From NCBI GenBank assembly GCA_003144275.1, contig NJBF01000019.1, positions 1 to 64,000 of the forward strand: a stretch of 64,000 nt of DNA, written 5' to 3'. The DNA is from Candidatus Heimdallarchaeota archaeon B3_Heim (GTDB taxonomy: Archaea > Asgardarchaeota > Heimdallarchaeia > Hodarchaeales > Hodarchaeaceae). Below the pieces are notes generated by a model. That model had not been told where the DNA came from and did not search any database. It saw nothing but the letters and a program-made list of their open reading frames with translations. Positions 35,412-44,452 of the stretch are shown piece by piece; position 1 is the first letter of the stretch; the number at the start of each line of letters is the position of its first letter. Made by a program: the position numbers and the translations under genes.

Positions 35412-36902
35412 ATGGTTTCAATTAGAAGGATCCGCGTATATCGTTTTTTTAATGCAAGTGTATTTTTCTTATTAACACTCCTGCAAATGATTATAGTGTC
35501 TTGGATTTCTATCAGTCAAGTTCCAGATGAAGGATCAGATTTCACTTTCGCAAAAATTCTCGGTTTTTACATTTCAATTAATCCATTTTCAGAATTACGA
35601 TTCACTGCAGTTCTGGTAATCCTCACAGGAGGATTACAAATCCTATTATTAATCTTCTTAGTAAATGTTGTTTTTTCTAACAAGAATATGATACAAATTT
35701 TCCCACTACCCAAGAAAGGTATGGCTCACTTACCAGAAGAAGAAGAGCTAGTTAATAAAACAATAAATATTGTTTCAAATGTCGCAGAACGAACAAAAAT
35801 CAAGGTCAAAAAGATATTTGTTTATCGAAAAAGCGTACCTAATGCGTTTAGTCTGGATTTGATCCCAATTCCATTTTTGCGAAGACCTTATATCGTATTA
35901 AATACAAATGTGCTAGAAATTCTTAGTGATAATGAGATTGAAGCAGTTGTAGCACATGAACTTGCCCATGTTAAACATGGGGATAGTTTGTTTCGGCTAA
36001 TCTTGTCTATACCTCGTTTATTTCTTAATCTTGCTTATTTATTCATTTATCTCCAGGTTCTAACCGGTATCCAAAATTCACTGTTTGAAACATTTCGATT
36101 AATTGATGCAATAGAGAGAACATTATTTTTGGGATTAATATATTTAGTTATAGCAATACTAACAAAGTTTACTGTAAGGTTCTTGTATTCAGCAAATAGG
36201 CAGGCTGAATTTTTGTCTGATTATTTCGCTGCACAAGCAGTCGGATCCAATATCTTGATCAACTCGTTGATCCATCTGGGTCAAAGAAGTGAAACAATGC
36301 AAATCTTATCTCACGAGATTGAATGGCTAAATGGTTTAGCAGGAGAAAAAAAACCTTCAGCTGATTTTATGCGTAATATAAATCATCGATTCCCTCGAAC
36401 TCAGTTAAATGAGGATGTAGCCAGAGAAATGGCTCCAAGGATTTTTCTCGAGGAAAAGCTACATAGCTTAATGACAGCCTATGGATTAAAAATAGACCTA
36501 GATTATCGAGATCAGCTAATATCGCAGGCTGTTCCTTCATTACTGGAAAAAAGAATGAAGTTTTTCGAATCGATGGTTGAAAGTGATGAAGTCCTCACTC
36601 CGACTAAATTGAAGGAAAAGACAATTGATTGGAGAAAGTTTGATTCAGACGAAAGTTATTACTTAGAAGCAGAAGAACTTGATAATTTTATTGTTACATT
36701 ACTTTCTCATCCTCAAAAAATGGTATTTGAGCATGAAATCCTACAAACTCCAGAGAAAGATAGTGATCACCCAAGTTTCAGGACAAGAATCCTACAAATA
36801 TATAAAATCTTTCATCCACAAAATTACAGCAAGATTCTTGATGAGATTCTAAGTCAACAACCTGACACCACAAATTCTGAAGATATAGTGTCCAACAATT
36901 AG
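35412..36902 (+). CDS. M48-family (HtpX-like) membrane zinc metalloprotease
   Basis: 496 residues. Helices at about 15-35 and 62-88 precede the zinc motif H182-E-L-A-H186 in V-V-A-H-E-L-A-H-V-K-H-G-D; the third ligand is the glutamate in R-Q-A-E-F-L-S-D. Two more helices lie at about 195-215 and 232-252. The C-terminal ~200 residues are helical and charged, an extension not found in plain HtpX. It is not a close duplicate of the M48 gene at 10.8 kb: that one has H-E-S-G-H and a beta-rich tail. It converges on the VWA gene with only 2 bp between the stops. Confidence 0.87.
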   Translation: MVSIRRIRVYRFFNASVFFLLTLLQMIIVSWISISQVPDEGSDFTFAKILGFYISINPFSELRFTAVLVILTGGLQILLLIFLVNVVFSNKNMIQIFPLPKKGMAHLPEEEELVNKTINIVSNVAERTKIKVKKIFVYRKSVPNAFSLDLIPIPFLRRPYIVLNTNVLEILSDNEIEAVVAHELAHVKHGDSLFRLILSIPRLFLNLAYLFIYLQVLTGIQNSLFETFRLIDAIERTLFLGLIYLVIAILTKFTVRFLYSANRQAEFLSDYFAAQAVGSNILINSLIHLGQRSETMQILSHEIEWLNGLAGEKKPSADFMRNINHRFPRTQLNEDVAREMAPRIFLEEKLHSLMTAYGLKIDLDYRDQLISQAVPSLLEKRMKFFESMVESDEVLTPTKLKEKTIDWRKFDSDESYYLEAEELDNFIVTLLSHPQKMVFEHEILQTPEKDSDHPSFRTRILQIYKIFHPQNYSKILDEILSQQPDTTNSEDIVSNN

Positions 36903-36904
36903 GA

Positions 36905-37771
36905 TTAAAAATATAATACCTTTTCTAACATATTAAGGATTAGTCGTTCATTTTCGGGTAAGAGAAATAATTTGACATTATTCATTCTGCGTAAATGGCC
37001 GAGTAGAGGTTTTGTCAGTTGTAAAGTTTGACGCCTAGGTGTTACAATGATTCTAACATCGTTAAATTTTCTTAAAATAGGTAAAAAGTCTCTTCCAGAT
37101 GTTGCTAATAAGTCAGATATCAGTACAAGTGTTTTTTTTCTGCTAATGACAGTAGAAAATTCTTTTTGAGCATTTAACAAAGCAGAATAAATATCAGTTT
37201 TTCCACCTGAGCTTAGTTTTATCAATTTTTTCACAATTCGAGTACTTGAATCGTGCCTATCTTTCATACTCTTAATTACAGACGGTCGTGTGTCAAAACT
37301 AATTATGCCCAGATCTTTATTTTGTAATGCTAAGCTGAATATTATTGCTGAAATAATAATAAATCTCAAGTGCTGAATAACGGAATGACTCTTATCAATT
37401 AGTAGGACTACTGTTGCTTTCCTTTCTTTTCGTTCCTCACAAACAACATGTGAGTAGTTTAAATTTTTATCCCCTGAAACCAAGAATTTAGTTACAGTTT
37501 TTTCGACATTCCATTTTCTCCCTGGCATATATGGTATTCGGATAGGATATCTTGAACGATCAATGCTATGAAATAATGATTCAGAGTGTTTTATCATCCT
37601 TGGGATTAGTTTTCGCATCAATTTTTTTTCAATTGAGGGATCTAGATGATCTTTTATTTGAAAAACTAGAGTGCTTGATTCTAAAACAAGATTAGAGTTG
37701 AAATTTTCCATCTGTATGACGTCTGCCACGACGTGAGGATATGATTCAGCTAGAATTTCAACTGCATGCAA
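36905..37771 (-). CDS. VWA (von Willebrand A) domain protein; frame open far upstream of its first start codon
   Basis: The VWA domain lies in the second half, with the MIDAS metal site D126-K-S128-H-S130, the threonine in G-G-K-T-D-I-Y and the aspartate in I-S-D-L-L. Such proteins pair with MoxR AAA ATPases as metal-dependent adaptor/chaperone systems. The first usable start is a TTG at 37771, giving 288 residues. The same frame, however, stays open for another 56 codons back to 37939 with coding-like sequence (H-Q-Y-D-L-I-E-T-I-L-E-Y-R-L) and no ATG, GTG or TTG. That places its opening exactly at the slippery site at the end of the ATPase gene. It is likely translated as the -1 frame extension of the ATPase, or the first part is missing a start through a sequence error. 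Confidence 0.8.
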   Translation of the reverse strand: MHAVEILAESYPHVVADVIQMENFNSNLVLESSTLVFQIKDHLDPSIEKKLMRKLIPRMIKHSESLFHSIDRSRYPIRIPYMPGRKWNVEKTVTKFLVSGDKNLNYSHVVCEERKERKATVVLLIDKSHSVIQHLRFIIISAIIFSLALQNKDLGIISFDTRPSVIKSMKDRHDSSTRIVKKLIKLSSGGKTDIYSALLNAQKEFSTVISRKKTLVLISDLLATSGRDFLPILRKFNDVRIIVTPRRQTLQLTKPLLGHLRRMNNVKLFLLPENERLILNMLEKVLYF

Positions 37772-37883
37772 ATTTCGCGATTTGAGTGCCTGTTCTGTAA
37801 ATTCGATAGTTTTCGAAGTATCAAGCTTTTGCTGAAGTCGATATTCAAGGATAGTTTCAATCAGATCATACTGATGAGTAGGG

Positions 37884-37945
37884 GGAGATAATTTAATTGT
37901 GTGTTCTGATACCGCGGGCTCTCCGTCCCGCTTTTCTAGTTTTTT
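37884..37945 (-). promoter_or_regulatory. Candidate programmed -1 ribosomal frameshift site with stem-loop/pseudoknot
   Basis: On the minus strand the ATPase frame reads CCA AAA AAC TAG. A AAA AAC (37945-37939) is the canonical X-XXY-YYZ heptamer in the correct phase, directly before the stop. After a 7-nt spacer (TAGAAAA) comes GCGGG (37931-37927), loop ACGGAGAG and CCCGC (37918-37914), a stem of five G-C pairs in AT-rich DNA. Loop bases GGAGA (37924-37920) are complementary to TCTCC at 37888-37884, which allows an H-type pseudoknot with a 25-nt final loop. A -1 shift enters the frame leading to the VWA protein without any stop. The elements are seen directly; the function is inferred. Confidence 0.65.
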
Positions 37946-38793
37946 GGTCTATTCTCAAAAAAAACCTCGCCAGCTATCTCATGTAAACACTCTTCGACTG
38001 ATCGAGAAATATCAAGCTGTAGTTTAATTTTACCAGAGTAAACTGCATTGATTGCTTGAATTATTTGTTTATCTTGGTTTTCTTCATTCATCAATAATTG
38101 TGTTAACTGAATAGCTGCTCGAATACTTGCACCACGTTCGAAATCAGTATTGGAACGAGTTTTTTCAGTGAATAATACACATTTGTGTATTAACTCATCA
38201 TCAGCACAATTAGTCCTTAATTTGACTATTTCCTCCGCAATTTTTCCAGTTTTATGTGTTAAATGGATTCTAATGCATCTATCAAAAAATGCTTCAGGTA
38301 ACGGATTAGTACCAATATATTCTGAAGGATTAAGGGTAAAAATTGTATAAAAATCATCTCTTGCCTTAATATTTATATATTGTGGAATTTCAATGGATCT
38401 TTCGCTGGAATCCATTGCAGAAAGTGCTCCATTAATTGATTCACTTGGCGCACGATTGACTTCATTAAAGAAGAATAATCCTCCTTTTGACATTGCCAAT
38501 GTTAGAGGACCTAGTATGAAAGATTTTTCTCCAAAACCTGATTCGATGACTAAAGACGGATCAAACCAACCACGAAGCTGTGTAATTGTTAGATTTTCAT
38601 CTCCATCAACTCTGTAAAATGGCCTTTCAAGGGCAAAAGCAATGGTTTTTGCTAGTTCTGTTTTCCCTGTTCCTGATTCTCCTTCTACAATAATACTGAT
38701 ATTTTGATCTATAGCCTTCAAAATAAGAATAATATGATCATCTAAATCAACTAAATTCTCTTTACACTTGTTAAGAATCATCTGTACTTGCAT
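37936..38793 (-). CDS. MoxR-type AAA+ ATPase
   Basis: 285 residues from the ATG at 38793, which has GGTGA 4 nt upstream; a TTG just before it is less likely. Walker A is G38-E-S-G-T-G-K-T45. Walker B reads L-F-F-F-N110-E111-V-N-R-A-P, with Asn in place of the usual Asp but the catalytic Glu kept, and N-R-A-P is the MoxR signature. Sensor 1 is in F-T-L-N-P-S-E. MoxR ATPases remodel partner proteins with VWA-domain subunits, here encoded directly downstream. The frame ends at TAG (37936-37938), immediately after a slippery A AAA AAC, so a fraction of ribosomes may continue in the -1 frame to give an ATPase-VWA fusion of about 629 residues. Confidence 0.92.
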   Translation of the reverse strand: MQVQMILNKCKENLVDLDDHIILILKAIDQNISIIVEGESGTGKTELAKTIAFALERPFYRVDGDENLTITQLRGWFDPSLVIESGFGEKSFILGPLTLAMSKGGLFFFNEVNRAPSESINGALSAMDSSERSIEIPQYINIKARDDFYTIFTLNPSEYIGTNPLPEAFFDRCIRIHLTHKTGKIAEEIVKLRTNCADDELIHKCVLFTEKTRSNTDFERGASIRAAIQLTQLLMNEENQDKQIIQAINAVYSGKIKLQLDISRSVEECLHEIAGEVFFENRPKN

Positions 38794-38837
38794 CAAGTCA
38801 CCCAGAATTTTGGTTTAAGCTAATTTATAGAATTTTT

Positions 38838-40784
38838 TTATTCAAGATCTAAAAAACTTTTTTTCAGGGAGACTAGTGCTCGATCTACATTGTAATCAAT
38901 CCATCCTTCAGATTCTAATTCTTTCATTAGACGTTCTGCAAATACAAGTTGAATTGCGACAGTTTTAGCCAATTCTTCTACTGAAGCCTGTTGGATATCT
39001 TGGAGAACAAAGAGTATCGCATATTTTGGATTTTTGGACAGATTTATCTTCAGAACTTCAACAGCTTGTTTATACTGTTCAGATTCCTCTTTCAGTTTTG
39101 TTACCTGACGATTAAGAGCTTCATTTTCCCCATTACTCTTTGTAATTTCATTCTTGAACAAATTAATTTTCTTATCTAATCTTTTATTTTCCTTATTCGC
39201 TTCAGCAAGCTGGAGTCCTAGACTCTTAATTTCTACATCGTATGTCTCTTTTTGTCGCTCAAAAGCCGCAGTTTTTGTTCTTGAACCATCAATCTCCTCC
39301 CTCAAATTTTCATGTTTCTCTCTGATGGTATCTAATTCCTTCATTGCTTCAACTACTTCCAAATTTTTTGTTTTGAGTTGAGTCTCCTGTTCGAGTATAG
39401 AAGACTTTTGTTTTTCAAAATGTATCTTTAAATTAGCCAGATTTTCCCGAGATTCATTCAAGGCTTTTTCTATTACGTCAATTCGTTCATCCTTACCTTG
39501 GATTTCCACTTGTAAGTCTTCTGTTGAGGTTACAAAAGCTCGATTTTCAGTACGTAATTTATCTTCTGCTTCTTTTGCTTCTTGAAGTCGCAATTGAATT
39601 TTTTCAATAAGTGCATCCTTATCGTCCATTTCTTGCTGTGTATGCGTTAAATTGCCTTCCACTTTTTCCCTGGAAGACTCACTTGATGCAAGTTTTTGTT
39701 TAAATTCGACTTTCTCTTTTTCTTGTAATTCAACCTGATTTTCAAGATCACTTAATCGACGATTCAGGTCTTCATTTTCCTTGATCTTCTGGTCAAGCAA
39801 AACTCTAGATTCAGATAATTCTTTTCTAATAGTTAAGGCGTCTTCAGTAGTTTCTCCTGAATCAATTAACAGATCTTCATTCTCTTTCTCCAATATTTGA
39901 TTTCTTTCTTCTAAATCAGTCATAGCAATTTTAATTTCGCTAATTTGTGAATTCAGAACTTTTTTATCCTCTAGCAGATCATCCGATTGTTTAGAAGATG
40001 CTTTTTTTACTTTCTCAATTTCATTTTGAACAACTGTTTTGAGATTTGCTATCTCGTCATTTAGCTTAATGTTTTGTTCTTTTAGAATGATATTATCTTC
40101 TGCATGACTAGTAAGAACTTGTACTTCCGAGTTCAAGTTTTCTACTTCTATATCCTTGTTTCCTATTACTGTCTGTAGTTCCTCAATTTCTAAACGTGTA
40201 GTCATCAATGTATTACCTATGACCTCATATTCCGCTTCAATTTTGTCCCTTTCTAATTTTGCCTGTTTCAATTCTCTTTGAGCTTCATCAAGTAGCTCTT
40301 GAATACGATTTATCTCTTCTAATTGATCTTGATATTTTTCAGATGTTGACCCAGTTTTTGAATTTAAAAGAGAAATTTCTGCTTCTTTTTGTTCTAATAA
40401 GATTTCCAAATTTTCAATTTTTTTTTCAAAGGGTGACGAATCTGTTGCTTGCTGACTTAAAGATTTAATCTCATTCTGCATTCTTTGAAGTTCAGATTTT
40501 GCTATAAGCGTTGAATCTGACTCTGGTTGCACAAGGTCAATATTATCAATGTCTTTCATCCCTCTTTTAGAAAATTCTGTATGTGCTTCCTTATTTAAAA
40601 TAATGATTTTCTCTTTTAAGCTTTCTATGACTTCTTCTACATCTTGCAACGTATAATAGGATTTCGGTCGTGATTGAAGTTTATTTACACTGCTTTTCAT
40701 TTCAGAGGAAATTTCATGTTCCAATCTTCGAGCTTGTTGGGCAATACTTCTTATGAAAGCAAGTTTGGGATTGTTACTGGCCAA
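38838..40784 (-). CDS. Long coiled-coil protein with C-terminal winged-helix-like domain
   Basis: 648 residues from a TTG start. From about residue 100 to 570 the sequence is almost unbroken heptad coiled coil (E, K, L, Q, N), SMC-hinge-free and without Walker motifs. The last ~60 residues are different: A-I-L-F-V-L-Q-D-I-Q-Q-A-S-V-E-E-L-A-K-T followed by L-M-K-E-L-E-S-E-G-W-I looks like a winged helix. The same plan, long coiled coil plus a small helix-turn-helix domain ending with a similar L-E-A-L-A-K segment, occurs in the protein at 60.8-62.3 kb. It lies 44 bp upstream of the MoxR gene, so it may be part of that operon. Function unknown. Confidence 0.7.
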   Translation of the reverse strand: MASNNPKLAFIRSIAQQARRLEHEISSEMKSSVNKLQSRPKSYYTLQDVEEVIESLKEKIIILNKEAHTEFSKRGMKDIDNIDLVQPESDSTLIAKSELQRMQNEIKSLSQQATDSSPFEKKIENLEILLEQKEAEISLLNSKTGSTSEKYQDQLEEINRIQELLDEAQRELKQAKLERDKIEAEYEVIGNTLMTTRLEIEELQTVIGNKDIEVENLNSEVQVLTSHAEDNIILKEQNIKLNDEIANLKTVVQNEIEKVKKASSKQSDDLLEDKKVLNSQISEIKIAMTDLEERNQILEKENEDLLIDSGETTEDALTIRKELSESRVLLDQKIKENEDLNRRLSDLENQVELQEKEKVEFKQKLASSESSREKVEGNLTHTQQEMDDKDALIEKIQLRLQEAKEAEDKLRTENRAFVTSTEDLQVEIQGKDERIDVIEKALNESRENLANLKIHFEKQKSSILEQETQLKTKNLEVVEAMKELDTIREKHENLREEIDGSRTKTAAFERQKETYDVEIKSLGLQLAEANKENKRLDKKINLFKNEITKSNGENEALNRQVTKLKEESEQYKQAVEVLKINLSKNPKYAILFVLQDIQQASVEELAKTVAIQLVFAERLMKELESEGWIDYNVDRALVSLKKSFLDLE

Positions 40785-40933
40785 GGTTCTGAACCCTCTA
40801 TTTTATTTAACGAAATACGATAATTACAAGTAATATCAAAATAATTTACTATTACTTTAGGTTTTAATCTCTATATTGATGATTTTACTTTTTAAAATAA
40901 CGGTTTAATATCTATTGAAAAATGAAGAAAAAA

Positions 40934-41509
40934 TTACTCGGGAGTATCTTTCTTTGGAATCATATTCTCTTTTAACTGCTCTAGCTCTTTTTGAAAATCT
41001 TTGAAACGACCTTGATAGAGATTTAAAAACACCAAATCAAGTTGAGAAGAGCCCGTTTGAGGATCATAACCAATCATAGTTAATAATTTAAAATTTTTCT
41101 GCTGAATAGATTTTAAGAAATCAGGTAGTGCTTCTAAGTTTTTGCTTACAGCATCAAGAACCTTTAATGCACTTTTTTCATTGGTTGTGAGATTCTGCGT
41201 AAAGGATTCAACTTGAGGGAGAACAATAATCCGTAAACGACTACGAATTTCATCTTTTGTCAAAGTGGAATCGATTGCTAATTTTCTCACCCAATCGACA
41301 ATCGTATCAAAATTACGTAAACCATTTTTCTGCAATTTTATCCAGTTTAATAGAGTTTCTAAAACATCTTCTATAGTACCTAATTGTTTATAAGCCTCAT
41401 CAGGCTTTTCTAACGGTGTATCTATTTGTGATTTAAGTAATGACAGTGAATCAAAAACTTCTTCAAAATAATCTTGATAGGATCTTGTTTCATCATCTGG
41501 GTTACCCAT
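40934..41509 (-). CDS. Hypothetical all-helical cytosolic protein
   Basis: 191 residues beginning at ATG, not recognised. Sequence is helical throughout, with acidic ends and regularly spaced leucines and isoleucines (for example L-E-T-L-L-N-W-I-K-L, L-K-V-L-D-A-V-S-K-N-L-E-A-L), perhaps a helical bundle. No cysteines, membrane helices or motifs. It precedes the coiled-coil gene by 149 bp on the same strand and may belong to the same run of minus-strand genes (41.5 down to 36.9 kb) that includes the ATPase and VWA proteins. Confidence 0.55.
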   Translation of the reverse strand: MGNPDDETRSYQDYFEEVFDSLSLLKSQIDTPLEKPDEAYKQLGTIEDVLETLLNWIKLQKNGLRNFDTIVDWVRKLAIDSTLTKDEIRSRLRIIVLPQVESFTQNLTTNEKSALKVLDAVSKNLEALPDFLKSIQQKNFKLLTMIGYDPQTGSSQLDLVFLNLYQGRFKDFQKELEQLKENMIPKKDTPE

Positions 41510-41661
41510 GGTAGTTTCACATCTTTATTGCGGATAAAAGAAAGTAAATTTAGACAGTAGCCTCTTTCTACGAAATTCTAGGACATTGAACATTTAAGTC
41601 TATTCATACTTTATTTTCCTAAAGAGGTGATATAGGGGATTATATGATAAAAATTATAAAT

Positions 41662-44043
41662 TTACATCAATTTAGTTTGGATTAAAGGAACTTGGCCAAT
41701 AGATATACAACCATCTCCACATGGGATTTGTTTGTGATAGATGGGAGTGTATTTTTTACCCGCACTTATTATATTTCGATAAAATTCAGAAAAGATAGCT
41801 TGATTATAGCACACTCCCCCAGACATACCAATATTGTGTATTCCATGTTTATCCGCTATTAGAATTGAAACTTCTGCTATTGTCTTTGCAAGGGCTTTCT
41901 CTGTTGCAGCTGCTAATAAATATTTGTTCTGGTTCTTTTGAATTCTATCCCAAATTTCCCTTAAAAGATGTTTAGTCTGAATTTCAATTGCACCTTGATT
42001 GTTTTCTCTATATGGTATTTCTAGTTCTAACTTTGAATAGTTATTCTTTTTCCTTGCAAATGATTCAAGTTTTATCGCTGGCTCCCCTTCGTAAGTACGA
42101 TACTTAGTTACACCAAGCATAACACTGAAGATGTCGAGAACACGACCACAACTTGATGTTATGTTATGTCTTGGAATATTCTGGGTTTTAATCTGCTTCT
42201 TCATTGAACTAATTAATAGAGAATAATTTTCCAAACTAGTTATCCATTTTAACCAGGGAAGTGAATTAATGCTTGTAGTTATCTCCTCAGGAGACATGAT
42301 TGAAAGAAGATATGCTAATAACCCTCGATGAGGTTGTTTTATTGCTAAGTCCCCTCCAGGGATGGCTAATGGTTCTAGATGTGCTACTCTCTTGAAATCT
42401 GAGAAATTTCCCATTAATATTTCTCCTCCCCATATAGTTCCATCAGTTCCATAACCTGTACCATCTAACGTTGCACAAATAACATTATCCTCAGGACTCA
42501 CACCTGCATCAACGGCTAAAGCGCTTAGATGGGCATAATGATGTTGAAATTGGTAAAACTTAATTCCGTTTTTTTCAGCCCATTCCTCTCCAAGGGTAGT
42601 AGAAGAGAACTGTGGGTGTAAATCGCCACCTATACCTTGAATTTTATTAACTCCGAGTAAAGATTTCATATGTTTTAAGCTGGATTTGAGAAATTCTATA
42701 TTTTCTAACGTACTAAGGTGACCAATATGTTGAGTTGAAAAAATTCTATTGCCTACTCCAATAGAACCAACAGAATGCATTTCTGCTCCTAACGTTATCA
42801 CTGTAGGATGTATGTTCTTCCAAGACAGGGATATTGGTTCAGGAACATACCCTCTACTTCTCCGGATAATTAATGGATATTTATGGTCATTGAATGTATG
42901 AAGGCGTAATACACTATCATCAATACGTTGGAAGATTTGTCTATCATGTAATAAAAAATAATCTACGATAGAAGACAGGTTTTTTTGGATTTGATCATTT
43001 TTAATTAGTATCGGCAAGTTGGAGGGGTTACCAGAAGTCATCACTAACGCTGGATCATTTATCTTCTCAAATAATGTAATGTGTATCCCCGCATACGGAA
43101 ATAACACACCAATATTGTGTAAATTTGGTGAGATATGCTTCGATAAGGAGTATTTGTCATTTTTGTTTAAAAGCAGAATTGGTCTCATATGGGTATTAAG
43201 ATATTTTGCCTCAAGTTTTGAGCAATGGGCGAATTGTTGGGTAGTTTGTCGATTTTTAGACATCACCGCAAAGGGCTTTTCTCCTCTGGCCCCCTTCCAA
43301 TCACGTATTTTTAGGATGGGGTCATCACTCAATGTTCTACATGCAATATGTGTACCGCCAATTCCTTTAATTGCGATTATCTTACCTTCATTAAGAAGTT
43401 TTGACGGTAAACTCCAATTTCTCCTGAATTCTTCAGATGAAAGTACTAGATTCCCCTTATTATCTAGTAGTTGGTATTGAGGCCCGCAATCCCAGCAACA
43501 GGTTGTTTGAGCATGAAACCGTCTATCGCTAGGATTAGTATATTCTGCTAAGCAATTGGAACATAATGGAAATTCATCCATTACAGTTCTAGGCCTATCA
43601 TAAGGTAAGGAGGTAATAACAGAATACCTTGGACCGCAGTCTACACATGATGTAAATGGGTAATTGATTCTTCGAGGATCAAATCCCATTTCGTCTATAC
43701 ATTTGTCACATATCGGTAAATCTGGGGGAATATATGATCCTTCATTCCCACGAGTTAACGTGCTTTTAGCAATTCGAAAACTATCAAAATTCTGCACATC
43801 TATAGCTTCAAAGTCTAAAACAGATTCAAATTTTTCATATCTAGCAAGAGCAGGTTTATTATGTTGTATTTCATAAATAAACGTGTTTATCTGCTCTCTT
43901 GACCCTTTTATTTGTATTTCTACCCCTGCGTCTCCTCTATTGAGGACAAATCCCAACAATTTGTGTTTTACAGCAAGATTGTAGACGAATGGTCGGAATC
44001 CGATACCTTGAACCACACCATTTATCATGATTTGACAGTACAC
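41662..44043 (-). CDS. hypF: Carbamoyltransferase HypF (hydrogenase maturation)
   Basis: 793 residues. Domains in order: acylphosphatase-like (1-~90, with G-V-V-Q-G-I-G-F-R-P), two zinc fingers (C-D-K-C ... C-V-D-C-G-P and C-S-N-C ... C-W-D-C-G-P, ~110-190), a YrdC-like domain (~205-385) and a Kae1/TobZ-like carbamoyltransferase domain (~390-790, with the metal-binding H-H-Y-A-H). HypF makes carbamoyl-AMP and moves the carbamoyl group to the C-terminal cysteine of HypE, providing the CN ligands of the [NiFe] site. All domains are full length. Divergent from hypC across a 151-bp gap. Presence implies [NiFe] hydrogenases in this organism. Confidence 0.95.
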   Translation of the reverse strand: MYCQIMINGVVQGIGFRPFVYNLAVKHKLLGFVLNRGDAGVEIQIKGSREQINTFIYEIQHNKPALARYEKFESVLDFEAIDVQNFDSFRIAKSTLTRGNEGSYIPPDLPICDKCIDEMGFDPRRINYPFTSCVDCGPRYSVITSLPYDRPRTVMDEFPLCSNCLAEYTNPSDRRFHAQTTCCWDCGPQYQLLDNKGNLVLSSEEFRRNWSLPSKLLNEGKIIAIKGIGGTHIACRTLSDDPILKIRDWKGARGEKPFAVMSKNRQTTQQFAHCSKLEAKYLNTHMRPILLLNKNDKYSLSKHISPNLHNIGVLFPYAGIHITLFEKINDPALVMTSGNPSNLPILIKNDQIQKNLSSIVDYFLLHDRQIFQRIDDSVLRLHTFNDHKYPLIIRRSRGYVPEPISLSWKNIHPTVITLGAEMHSVGSIGVGNRIFSTQHIGHLSTLENIEFLKSSLKHMKSLLGVNKIQGIGGDLHPQFSSTTLGEEWAEKNGIKFYQFQHHYAHLSALAVDAGVSPEDNVICATLDGTGYGTDGTIWGGEILMGNFSDFKRVAHLEPLAIPGGDLAIKQPHRGLLAYLLSIMSPEEITTSINSLPWLKWITSLENYSLLISSMKKQIKTQNIPRHNITSSCGRVLDIFSVMLGVTKYRTYEGEPAIKLESFARKKNNYSKLELEIPYRENNQGAIEIQTKHLLREIWDRIQKNQNKYLLAAATEKALAKTIAEVSILIADKHGIHNIGMSGGVCYNQAIFSEFYRNIISAGKKYTPIYHKQIPCGDGCISIGQVPLIQTKLM

Positions 44044-44194
44044 ATACTTACCTCAATATTGAGATTGATTGATGGGGTATCGGACAGAGTAATAACTGCT
44101 TCCAACAGACTTCCTTTGAAAAATAGGCCATAATATTTTTTACTCCCTCATTTTTCCTCTCTCTCATCCAATTATTCGGATGGTTCCCCCTACA

Positions 44195-44452
44195 ATGTGC
44201 CTAGCCATACCAGCACAAGTGCAAGAATTCTTAGAAGACTATCTTATCATTGCAGATTTCGGTCGTGGAGTGAAAAGAGAGGTAAGTATTGCATTATTAG
44301 GCGAGGAACTTCAAATTGGGGATTGGATTCTCATTCATACGGGTTATGCTGTTTCAAAAATGTCTCCAGAAGAAGCACAGGAGACATTAGATCTTTGGGA
44401 GGAGCTTTGGAAATCAGAAGAAGAGAGAAATAACTTTCTGCAACAATCTTAA
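44195..44452 (+). CDS. hypC: Hydrogenase maturation chaperone HypC
   Basis: 85 residues. I place the start at the ATG at 44195 because it gives M-C-L-A-I-P, and the cysteine at position 2 (exposed after Met removal) is essential in HypC/HybG. An ATG at 44180 would put five extra residues before it and bury the cysteine, so it is rejected. The rest fits: V-Q-E-F-L-E-D-Y ... V-K-R-E-V-S-I-A-L-L, G-D-W-I-L-I-H-T-G-Y-A, and E-A-Q-E-T-L-D-L. HypC carries the Fe(CN)2CO unit from HypD to the hydrogenase precursor. Its end overlaps the end of hypE by 4 bp, tail to tail. Confidence 0.92.
   Translation: MCLAIPAQVQEFLEDYLIIADFGRGVKREVSIALLGEELQIGDWILIHTGYAVSKMSPEEAQETLDLWEELWKSEEERNNFLQQS

Noticed and set aside
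43019..43480. 153-codon frame antisense to hypF
   Set aside because: Lies entirely in the coding sequence of a well-conserved domain on the other strand; no start signal or known motif.
44180..44452. Longer hypC start at the ATG at 44180
   Set aside because: It would place five residues before the essential cysteine at position 2, against all known HypC proteins.
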